This document shows positions 1 through 5,091 of a stretch of 7,104 nt of DNA, one piece after another. The DNA comes from an uncultured Kineosporia sp. (GTDB lineage: Bacteria > Actinomycetota > Actinomycetes > Actinomycetales > Kineosporiaceae), in NCBI GenBank assembly GCA_937859855.1, contig CALMAR010000307.1, positions 1 through 7,104 on the forward strand, written 5' to 3'. The notes beneath the pieces are model-generated. The model had not been told where the DNA came from and did no database searches. It saw only the letters and a list, made by a program, of their open reading frames with translations. A program made the position numbers and the translations under genes. Position 1 is the stretch's first letter; every line of letters starts with the position of its first letter.

Positions 1-61
1 AGTGGCAGTCCTCGCCGTCCTGATCGCCAGCATGCCAGCTACGCGCAGGCGATCCCCCTAG
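1..61 (+). CDS. 3' end of an upstream gene with a hydrophobic C-terminus (partial)
   Basis: Reading from base 2, the frame gives VAVLAVLIASMPATRRRSP followed by TAG at 59-61. Most third codon positions are G or C (15 of 19), as in the clear genes downstream. The hydrophobic run followed by an arginine-rich tail looks like the last membrane helix of a protein with a short cytoplasmic end. The gene begins outside the window, so its family cannot be named. A competing frame starting at base 1 is also open here, but its third-position bias is poorer. Confidence is limited because fewer than 20 codons are visible. Confidence 0.4.
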   Translation, partial: VAVLAVLIASMPATRRRSP

Positions 62-189
62 AACCCCGCGACCGGCCATCCCAGGCCAGGCCACCCATTC
101 ATGGTGCGGATCCCCCCGGCTCGCATCGGCCTGGCGCACTCAGTCAGGGAAGGCGCAGTGCACGGCCGGTCGCGGACAAGCCAGAAACA

Positions 190-221
190 GCGAAACCCCC
201 CGTGGCATCGAGGGGTTTCGC
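190..221 (+). terminator. Perfect 10-bp GC-rich hairpin, probable transcription terminator
   Basis: GCGAAACCCC at 190-199 is the exact reverse complement of GGGGTTTCGC at 212-221. The 12-base loop could extend the stem inward past one mismatch (201-202 with 209-210). No T-run follows, which is common for terminators in high-GC actinobacteria and their phages. The hairpin lies between the end of the upstream gene (61) and the first gene of the operon (261), so termination of upstream transcription is the simplest reading. The rest of 62-260 shows no convincing gene and no clear -35/-10 pair. A TATCTA at 253-258 is too close to the ATG at 261 to serve an ordinary leadered transcript. Confidence 0.5.
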
Positions 222-260
222 GAGCCGAACCAGCCCGTCTCCGAAACGGACATATCTACG

Positions 261-563
261 ATGACACAATCCCGGTTGAACAGCCAGCAAGTCACCCGGA
301 CGGCCGCGGTCGCCGCCTTGATCGCCGCCATCACCGGCTCCCCGCCCACCGTCCCCGATTCGCCTGAGCCCTCAGACACCGGTGGAGCCGCCCTCTCGGT
401 AGTCCTCTTCGCCTCCCTGTTCCTCTTCGGCATGGCCTTGCTGAACGGGTACCAGGTCCAGCCCGACGGGCGCTGGCTACTCGTCCTGCTCGTGCTGAGC
501 GGCACCGCTAGCTGGCTGTATCGGCGGGCCGGCCATGAAGAGGTGGCAAGGAGGCGGCCGTGA
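261..563 (+). CDS. Small two-helix membrane protein, function unknown
   Basis: This 100-aa protein is not recognised as a member of a named family. Residues about 14-26 form a short alanine-rich hydrophobic stretch. A Pro/Ser/Asp linker (about 27-42) follows. Two strong membrane segments lie at about 43-61 (Leu/Phe/Val-rich) and 72-87 (starting at WLLVLLVLSG). The C-terminal tail is basic and arginine-rich, so it is expected on the cytoplasmic side. The ATG at 261 is the only good start, but only a weak GGA (248-250) precedes it. The stop overlaps the GTG of the methyltransferase gene by four bases, so it is probably the first gene of the operon. A membrane protein next to a methyltransferase could relate to superinfection or defence, but nothing in the sequence proves that. 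Confidence 0.7.
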   Translation: MTQSRLNSQQVTRTAAVAALIAAITGSPPTVPDSPEPSDTGGAALSVVLFASLFLFGMALLNGYQVQPDGRWLLVLLVLSGTASWLYRRAGHEEVARRRP

Positions 564-1240
564 CCGCGCCCTACTACGCCGACGACGCGGTGACGCTGTA
601 CCACGGCGACTGCCGGCAGATCACCGAATGGCTGGTCGCTGACGTCCTCGTCACTGATCCTCCCTACGGTCGAGGTTGGAAACAGGGCCGCACCAGGCGC
701 TTGACTCATGCGGACGACAGGCACGACGGTATCGCTGGAGATCTCGACACAACCACTCGAGATACCGCTCTCGCTCTATGGGGCAATCGAATCGCCATTG
801 CATTTGGCGATTTCATGCTGCCGCCCCCCGCAAACACAAAGCAAGTTGCTGCGCTTCTTAAACCGGTAGATGCAGGCAACAAAGGCACCTTTGCCGGCCT
901 GAGGCGTGACATCGAAGCCATCTACCTATTAGGCCCTTGGCCGGCCGGGCTCAACGGCCGCTCAAGTGTTTTCGAAACAATGGCCCGGCTGCAAGGCACT
1001 ACTAACGGGTTAGCGGGCCGCTACAGACATCCTCATGCCAAGCCTCTGGACGTAATGGAGGAGCTGATTCAGCGCTGCCCGCCCGGTGTTATTGCTGACC
1101 CCTTTGCGGGCTCCGGGAGCACGTTGGTCGCCGCACGCGACCTCGGTCGCCGTGCCATCGGTGTCGAGCTTGAAGAACGCTACTGCGAGGTCGTCGCCTT
1201 GCGCCTCGCGCAAGATTGCCTCCCGCTGGGGGTGTCATGA
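560..1240 (+). CDS. Beta-class adenine-N6 / cytosine-N4 DNA methyltransferase (solitary)
   Basis: The protein (226 aa from GTG) should transfer a methyl group from S-adenosylmethionine to the exocyclic amine of adenine or cytosine in DNA. The catalytic motif IV is TDPPY (D33-Y36). The AdoMet-binding motif I, DPFAGSGST, comes near the C-terminus (residues 180-188) and is followed by GVELEERYCEVV. Catalytic motif before AdoMet motif is the beta-class order (N6_N4_Mtase family), and the roughly 140 residues between would hold the target-recognition region. Start choice is supported by AAGGAGG at 548-554, five bases before GTG 560, and the GTGA overlap with the upstream stop. No restriction enzyme gene is adjacent, so it looks like a solitary phage methylase. 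The middle of the gene is less GC-biased than its neighbours and has two in-frame TTA codons (929-931, 1010-1012), suggesting separate acquisition. DNA specificity cannot be read from sequence. Confidence 0.92.
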   Translation: MTAPYYADDAVTLYHGDCRQITEWLVADVLVTDPPYGRGWKQGRTRRLTHADDRHDGIAGDLDTTTRDTALALWGNRIAIAFGDFMLPPPANTKQVAALLKPVDAGNKGTFAGLRRDIEAIYLLGPWPAGLNGRSSVFETMARLQGTTNGLAGRYRHPHAKPLDVMEELIQRCPPGVIADPFAGSGSTLVAARDLGRRAIGVELEERYCEVVALRLAQDCLPLGVS

Positions 1241-1806
1241 CCGCCGCCATCCAGTTCGACGCTGACTGCCCGGCCTGCGGCAAGCTCGCCCGCGTCACGG
1301 AGACCTCAACGTCACGCACGGACATGTCCTACGCGGACAGCACGCTGGTCGAGTTCGATGAGTGCGGCGCCCACGCGCCGCTGCGAGATGGGCCTCCCCG
1401 GCCAGACGGTCACGCTGTTCACGCGGCCGTTGTAACGATCCACGCCCGGAACCGGCGCCTGCGGATCAGTCGCCTTGAGCGGCGGATCGCGGAAATCGAG
1501 ACGGTCCTCGACGAGGAGCTCGCCGCCGCGGGCGATGACATGCAAGCCGCGACCGAGGCGTTGTGGATTGAGATCGCCGGGCACGTCAGCGATCTGCGGC
1601 TGCGCGGGAAAGCCATCGGCGGCCAGCACTCATTCCCCTACATGATCGCCATGCGGGCCGTAGCGATCTGCTTGGAGCAGCACATGCTGCAGGTCGGCAT
1701 GTACGAGGAACGGTGCGTGAAGGCCGCCTCCGCCGCCTCGGTGCAGACGGATGTGGTGCGGAAGGCGATCCGGGCGCTGGATTACGCCTTGACCGGTGCG
1801 CGATGA
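1237..1806 (+). CDS. Zinc-ribbon-like protein with helical C-terminal region, function unknown
   Basis: The 189-aa product is not recognised. The N-terminus has CPAC (C11, C14) and a later C43-G-A-H46, a spacing that could bind zinc as a CxxC...CxxH knuckle. After a Pro/Gly-rich linker, residues about 70-105 are rich in Arg, Leu, Ile and Glu in a coiled-coil-like pattern (RLRISRLERRIAEIETVLDEE). The rest looks helical with three further cysteines or histidines scattered in it. The ATG at 1237 overlaps the methyltransferase stop as ATGA and has a GGGGG run just upstream (1228-1232). An in-frame TTG at 1216 is possible but less likely. Its position directly before the Sak4-like ATPase, with another ATGA overlap, suggests a role in DNA replication or recombination, but that rests on context alone. 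Confidence 0.8.
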   Translation: MTAAIQFDADCPACGKLARVTETSTSRTDMSYADSTLVEFDECGAHAPLRDGPPRPDGHAVHAAVVTIHARNRRLRISRLERRIAEIETVLDEELAAAGDDMQAATEALWIEIAGHVSDLRLRGKAIGGQHSFPYMIAMRAVAICLEQHMLQVGMYEERCVKAASAASVQTDVVRKAIRALDYALTGAR

Positions 1807-2810
1807 GTCCCGCGCCGGCCAAGGCGAAGCAGCGGACGACGCGCCGGCCGACAGGGCTGCCGTCCTGGCCGATCCTCCTCCTCGCTGGAGCTGAGAAGAG
1901 CGGGAAGTCATGGTCGTGCGCCGAGGCGTCCGGCTCGGACCTCGTGGGCCGGTGCCTGTGGATCGGGATCGGCGAGGACGACCCGGACGAATACGGGGGC
2001 CTCAAGGACGCGGACTTCGAGATCGTCGAGCACGACGGCACTTTCAGGGACATCCTCGCCGCCGTCGAGTGGGCCGCTGCTCAGCCTAAGACGGATGAGA
2101 AGCCCACCCTGATCGTGCTGGATTCGATGACCCGGCTGTGGGATCTGCTCTGCGATATGGCCCAGGACACGGCCAACGAGCGGCAGTCCCGGAAACGGAA
2201 CGGCGCGGAGACCTCCGAGGCTGACATCACCGTCGACCTGTGGAACGTCGCCAAGGACCGGTGGCAGCGCGTTCTGGACGCGCTGCGCGCACATCAGGGT
2301 CCTTCGCTGCTGACGGCCCGCCTCGAAGACGTCACGGTCATGGTGAACGGCCGGCCTACCGGCGAGAAGCAGCCGAAAGTGAAGGCGGAGAAGGGTCTCC
2401 CGTACGACGTGGGCGGCATCGTGCAGATGCCAGAACGGGGAAAGGCGTTCCTGACTGGGGTGCGCTCAACGCGGATGCACGTCCCCGAGCGGATACCACT
2501 CCCCGGGTTCCGGGTGGACAAGCTGTGGCGAGACCTCGGCTTGGCCGACGTCACCGCCGGGGACCGGAGTCACGCCCGCCCCGACCGAGCCAACCTCGGG
2601 CCCGTCGCCACGCAGCGCACTCTCCTGCTTCAACAGATCAAGGACGCCGTGGCCGGAGACAGCGACGAGATCCGGCGCATTGCCACCGACTGGGCAGCTA
2701 GCCACGACGGGCAAGCCATATCAGAGACCACCGACATCGGCGGTCTTGAACTCCTGCGGGACGACATCCAGGCCCGCGCCATCCAGACCACAGAAGGAGT
2801 CCCTGCATGA
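1803..2810 (+). CDS. RecA-like AAA ATPase, Sak4-type phage recombination protein
   Basis: This 335-aa protein has a RecA-fold nucleotide-binding core. The Walker A motif GAEKSGKS is at residues 29-36, an acidic WIGIGEDDPDEY stretch at 53-64, and the Walker B motif LIVLD at 103-107 followed by S-M-T-R. This arrangement (P-loop very near the N-terminus, then GE.DPDEY, then VLDSMT.LW) matches phage AAA_24/Sak4-type ATPases, which assist single-strand annealing in phage recombination. The last 80 or so residues (about 255-335) are less conserved in appearance and may bind a partner or DNA. The ATG at 1803 overlaps the preceding stop; a GTG at 1713 would add 30 residues overlapping the upstream gene and is rejected. 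A Gam-like gene two genes downstream supports a recombination role. Other RecA-like functions, such as packaging or replication loading, are less likely. Confidence 0.82.
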   Translation: MSPAPAKAKQRTTRRPTGLPSWPILLLAGAEKSGKSWSCAEASGSDLVGRCLWIGIGEDDPDEYGGLKDADFEIVEHDGTFRDILAAVEWAAAQPKTDEKPTLIVLDSMTRLWDLLCDMAQDTANERQSRKRNGAETSEADITVDLWNVAKDRWQRVLDALRAHQGPSLLTARLEDVTVMVNGRPTGEKQPKVKAEKGLPYDVGGIVQMPERGKAFLTGVRSTRMHVPERIPLPGFRVDKLWRDLGLADVTAGDRSHARPDRANLGPVATQRTLLLQQIKDAVAGDSDEIRRIATDWAASHDGQAISETTDIGGLELLRDDIQARAIQTTEGVPA

Positions 2811-3592
2811 CCATGACCGAGCAGTCCGACACTGAAACCGCGCTTCCCGTCTGGGTTCCCGCTGAGGGTAAGGCCCTTGTCCTGCGGACCTCCGCACCCA
2901 ATGGAACCTCCTATCACGGGTCATTCCAGTGGCCGGCGAGCGGGCCGGTCGAGTGCCCTGACTGGCAGGCGACGTCCGAGTGCGGCCACGGCCTTCATGG
3001 CTGCCTCTGGGGCCAGGGGGACGGGGACCTCCTCGAATGGGGCGACGCGCTCTGGCAGGTCGTCGAGATCGACACCGCAGACCTGGTGGACCTCGGCGGC
3101 AAGGTCAAATTCGCTCGCGGCGTCGTCGTCTACTCGGGCGAACGGTCCGGCGCAGTCGGACTGATCACTGAGCATGCGCCGGCCGGCCCCCCGACCCCCG
3201 CCGCCCGCCCCACCGCCGGAGACAGCGGCACGGCCACCGCCGGAGACAGGGGCACGGCCACCGCCGGAGACAGAGGCACGGCCACCGCCGGAGACAGCGG
3301 CACGGCCACCGCCGGAAACAGCGGCACGGCCACCGCCGGATACAGCGGCACGGCCACCGCCGGATACAGGGGCACGGCCACCGCCGGAGACAGGGGCACG
3401 GCCACCGCCGGATACAGGGGCACGGCCACCGCCGGAAACGAAGGACTCATCGTCATCACCTGGTGGGACGACACCGCGCGCCGATACCGGAAGGCGTTCG
3501 GTGAAGTCGGCATCGACGGCATCGAGGCCGGCGTCGCCTACCGCGTCGAAGACGGCAAGCTCGTCAAAGCCGCCGCAGAGGTGCCAGCGTGA
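2807..3592 (+). CDS. Octapeptide-repeat (beta-solenoid-like) phage protein with DUF7666-like N-terminal domain
   Basis: The 261-aa product has three parts. Residues about 13-120 resemble a phage domain of unknown function (DUF7666-like): LVLRTSAPNGTSYHGSF, a CGHGLHG motif at 59-65, LWG, then a KVKFARGVVVY stretch. Residues 136-207 are nine exact 8-residue repeats, TAG[D/N/Y][S/R]GTA, with a tenth beginning at 208. Residues 212-261 form a cap with WWDD, EVGIDGIEAG and YRVEDGKLV. Glycine and Thr-x-Thr at fixed 8-residue spacing point to a beta-solenoid; the octad A-G-Y-x-x-T-x-T resembles the ice-nucleation protein repeat, though no ice function is implied. AAGGAG (2794-2799) lies seven bases before the ATG, which overlaps the ATPase stop. 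Similar repeat proteins occur in phages and plasmids from memory; their role is not known to me. Position between ATPase and Gam genes hints at DNA metabolism. Confidence 0.85.
   Translation: MTMTEQSDTETALPVWVPAEGKALVLRTSAPNGTSYHGSFQWPASGPVECPDWQATSECGHGLHGCLWGQGDGDLLEWGDALWQVVEIDTADLVDLGGKVKFARGVVVYSGERSGAVGLITEHAPAGPPTPAARPTAGDSGTATAGDRGTATAGDRGTATAGDSGTATAGNSGTATAGYSGTATAGYRGTATAGDRGTATAGYRGTATAGNEGLIVITWWDDTARRYRKAFGEVGIDGIEAGVAYRVEDGKLVKAAAEVPA
3212..3439 (+). repeat. Tandem 24-bp repeat, nine complete units plus a half unit, in frame
   Basis: Unit one is 3212-3235 and complete units follow every 24 bases to 3427; bases 3428-3439 are the first half of a tenth. Each unit starts ACCGCCGGA and ends GGCACGGCC. 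Across all nine units only unit positions 10 and 15 change. Position 10 is G, A or T (codon GAC, AAC or TAC, giving Asp, Asn or Tyr). Position 15 is C, G or A (AGC for Ser, AGG or AGA for Arg). The residue pairs in order are DS, DR, DR, DS, NS, YS, YR, DR, YR. The near identity suggests recent expansion or gene-conversion-like homogenisation, and copy number may vary between relatives. Confidence 0.97.
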
Positions 3593-4221
3593 CCACCGAC
3601 GCGAGTCCCTCTGAAGCCGAGCTATCTGCGATCGCAGAGCTGACGGCTGCCGCCGATCCACCTGAGGACCACGAGGCGGACGAGCCGTGGCGGATCACGA
3701 ACGACGGTGAAGCCGCCTGGGCGCTGCGGAAAGTGCGCTCCGCCCGTGCCGAACGGGCCCGGATCGCCGGGCTGGCCCAGGAAGAGCTGGACCGGATCAG
3801 CGACTGGGCCTCCCGCGAAGACACCGGCCCAGCACGGGACGAGGCGTACTTCACCGCCCATCTGGAGCGGTACGCGCGGGAACAGCGGGACGCAGGACGG
3901 AAACGGATCAGCACCCCGCACGGAACCGTCACGACCCGCCCCGGGCAGATGTCGCTGAAGGTCGACGACGAAGCGATGGTCGTCGAGTTCCTCACCCAGC
4001 ACGCGCCACACCTGGTCAGGAGCGAAACCAGGGTCAGCATCCCGGTGGCGGCGCTGAAGAAGGAAATCGTCGCTGAGGGCCAGGACGTGTTCTGGCCCGC
4101 GCTCGGTGTCGCCATCCCGGGCGCCCGGGTCGAATGGTCACCGACCAGCGTGACCCTGACACCAGTGGGTGGCGCCGACCCGGAAGACGCCGGCGAATAC
4201 ACCGAGGACGCAGTGCTGTGA
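3589..4221 (+). CDS. Mu Gam-like host-nuclease inhibitor / DNA end-protection protein
   Basis: The 210-aa protein fits the Phage_Mu_Gam family, whose members bind double-stranded DNA ends and shield them from host exonucleases. After a disordered acidic N-terminus (about 1-33), residues 40-102 are predominantly helical and charged (EAAWALRKVRSARAERARI, then a second helix with FTAHLERYAREQRD). A short beta region follows at about 104-126 (RKRISTPHGTVTTRPG, then SLKVDDEA), which is the characteristic feature of this family. Residues 150-192 include VSIPVAALKKEIVAEG and end in a strand. The GTG at 3589 overlaps the previous stop, with GAGG (3578-3581) seven bases upstream. Pairing with the Sak4-like ATPase is typical of phage recombination modules. 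The acidic tail after residue 195 is probably disordered. The family call is from pattern recognition and has not been searched. Confidence 0.85.
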   Translation: MTTDASPSEAELSAIAELTAAADPPEDHEADEPWRITNDGEAAWALRKVRSARAERARIAGLAQEELDRISDWASREDTGPARDEAYFTAHLERYAREQRDAGRKRISTPHGTVTTRPGQMSLKVDDEAMVVEFLTQHAPHLVRSETRVSIPVAALKKEIVAEGQDVFWPALGVAIPGARVEWSPTSVTLTPVGGADPEDAGEYTEDAVL

Positions 4222-4478
4222 GCGCCGAATGGGACGCGCTCACCGATGCCGTCGACCCGCCGATCATCACCACGCAGTCGGCGCTCACGCAGGTCCTGAA
4301 CGAAGTCGACCGGTCCAGCCAAGAGCTGGGGGCGTTCCTCACCCGCAGCGAGCTGATCGACCGGATCACTCCCGCGCAGATCCGGCTAGGCCAGGCGCTT
4401 CGCGGCGGAACCATCAATCTCCGGACGGCGGCCGGGGAACTGCACGACCTCCTGGTCGAGCTGGGACTTCCCCGATGA
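4218..4478 (+). CDS. Small helical protein, function unknown
   Basis: An 86-aa acidic protein starting at GTG 4218, which shares four bases (GTGA) with the stop of the Gam-like gene; GAGGA at 4204-4208 lies nine bases upstream. The frame is open 28 codons further back, but that extension would lie inside the Gam-like gene. The composition (many Leu, Ile, Glu, few Gly) suggests three to four amphipathic helices: ALTQVLNEVDRSSQELGAFL, then ELIDRITPAQIRLGQALRG, then LRTAAGELHDLLVEL. There are no cysteines and no membrane segment. I do not recognise a family. Its place in the operon suggests a small accessory protein of replication or recombination, possibly a partner of its neighbours, but this is inference. 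Confidence 0.72.
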   Translation: MSAEWDALTDAVDPPIITTQSALTQVLNEVDRSSQELGAFLTRSELIDRITPAQIRLGQALRGGTINLRTAAGELHDLLVELGLPR

Positions 4479-4597
4479 AACCGCCGGTGTGTGAGTCCTG
4501 CCGCCGCGAACCCTCCGTGCACCAGCTAGTCGTCAAGGGCGTCACCTTCTGGCTCTGCAGCCGCTGCGTGCCCGTACCGCTGGCTGTGGCGTCATGA
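4475..4597 (+). CDS. 40-aa four-cysteine zinc-binding miniprotein
   Basis: This short gene encodes MKPPVCESCRREPSV... ending PLAVAS. It has C6-E-S-C9 and C28-S-R-C31, a complete CxxC-18-CxxC set, which is the pattern of a treble-clef or zinc-ribbon fold holding one zinc ion. H16 lies between the two knuckles. Both ends are fixed by overlaps: its ATG (4475) shares ATGA with the preceding stop, and its TGA (4595-4597) overlaps the ATG of the HNH gene. That placement, and the four spaced cysteines, make it a real gene despite its length. Such minimal zinc proteins are frequent in actinophage early operons, but their roles are mostly unknown. It could act with the adjacent HNH nuclease. Confidence 0.75.
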   Translation: MKPPVCESCRREPSVHQLVVKGVTFWLCSRCVPVPLAVAS

Positions 4598-5091
4598 CCG
4601 GCATACCCCTCCCCAGGACCCGGCTCCGGAAAGGAGCTACCGGCGTCCCCGCCCGGGTCGCCGAACTGGTCGCGGGCCGGTCGGCTGGCATCTGCGAGAT
4701 CTGCATGGCCGAGCCGGCGACCGAGATCCACCACCGGCAACTCAAAGGCATGGGCGGCACCCGGCGCCCCGAAATCCACGACCCGTCCAACCTTCTGGAC
4801 CTCGGCCAGCGATGCCACAGACCGTGGGTGCACGCCAACCCCGCCAACTCTGAGGTCGCCGGGTGGATCGTCCCGGACTGGCGGTCCCCGCTCACAACAC
4901 CCGTCTGGACGGTCCAGCCGTTCCCGTCATGGTCCCTGCTCCTCGACGAAGACGCGATGGTCCAGTTCGCCTACGAACGCGACCCCCCTCACCCCCCCCC
5001 TCCCGGCCGCACCCTTCCCATGCGGCCGGACCTCCCGCCGCACGCCGACCTCTCCGCAATCGGCGCCGCCAGCCCCCGGAGCAAGCCGTGA
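4594..5091 (+). CDS. HNH endonuclease
   Basis: The 165-aa protein carries a beta-beta-alpha-metal (HNH) nuclease core. C34-E-I-C37 is the first zinc knuckle. H46-H47 in TEIHHRQLKGMGG supply the general base and metal ligand region. N66 in PSNLLDL is the HNH asparagine, and C74-H75 with H80 (GQRCHRPWVHANP) supply the second zinc or metal half. The stretch from 30 to 90 is typical of HNH proteins in actinophages and prophages, which cut or nick double-stranded DNA. After residue 128 the chain becomes proline-rich (DPPHPPPPGR, MRPDLPPHAD) and probably disordered. That tail is encoded by a stretch with a run of nine C (4992-5000). The ATG at 4594 overlaps the miniprotein stop and its TGA overlaps the clamp GTG. 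Because it is embedded in the operon it looks like a resident gene rather than a mobile homing nuclease. Confidence 0.88.
   Translation: MTGIPLPRTRLRKGATGVPARVAELVAGRSAGICEICMAEPATEIHHRQLKGMGGTRRPEIHDPSNLLDLGQRCHRPWVHANPANSEVAGWIVPDWRSPLTTPVWTVQPFPSWSLLLDEDAMVQFAYERDPPHPPPPGRTLPMRPDLPPHADLSAIGAASPRSKP
4992..5000 (+). other. C9 homopolymer in the tail of the HNH gene
   Basis: Bases 4992-5000 are nine consecutive C, close to a C6 run at 4983-4988. They encode part of a His-Pro-Pro-Pro-Pro stretch in the HNH tail. The frame of the downstream clamp gene is open from at least 4863 through its start at 5088. A slip of minus one here, or gain of one C in the DNA, would therefore fuse the HNH protein to the clamp. 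Whether this happens is unknown; the run is also a common place for sequencing error. Confidence 0.6.

Noticed and set aside
1..264. A frame open from base 1 to TGA 262-264, which would overlap the ATG at 261 as ATGA like the downstream junctions
   Set aside because: It is rich in Pro, Arg and Ser, has weak third-position G/C bias, and contains the 190-221 hairpin. The second frame, ending at 61, looks more like coding sequence. The overlap is the only point in its favour, so it is not wholly excluded.
140..724. 194-codon reverse-strand frame
   Set aside because: It runs across the membrane protein gene and the start of the methyltransferase, has no recognisable motif, and is explained by GC-rich antisense openness.
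3212..3439. CRISPR array or iteron-type replication origin
   Set aside because: Units are directly adjacent with no spacers and are exact multiples of three within a coding frame, so a protein repeat explains them. An origin role is not supported by any AT-rich neighbour.
2921..3661. Long reverse-strand and other-frame reading frames across the repeat, giving (VSGGGRAP)n, (AVAVPLSP)n or (ARPPPET)n-like proteins
   Set aside because: A 24-bp GC-rich repeat without stops is open in several frames automatically. Only the 2807-3592 frame has flanking domains, a good ribosome-binding site and overlapping junctions.
4863..5087. 75-codon N-terminal extension of the sliding clamp
   Set aside because: It lies in the HNH gene, is Arg/Pro-rich without domain character, and the clamp N-terminus starts properly at GTG 5088 with a ribosome-binding site.
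4594..5091. HNH gene as a free-standing homing endonuclease (mobile element)
   Set aside because: Both ends are locked in 4-base overlaps with neighbours and codon bias matches the core genes, so it looks resident.
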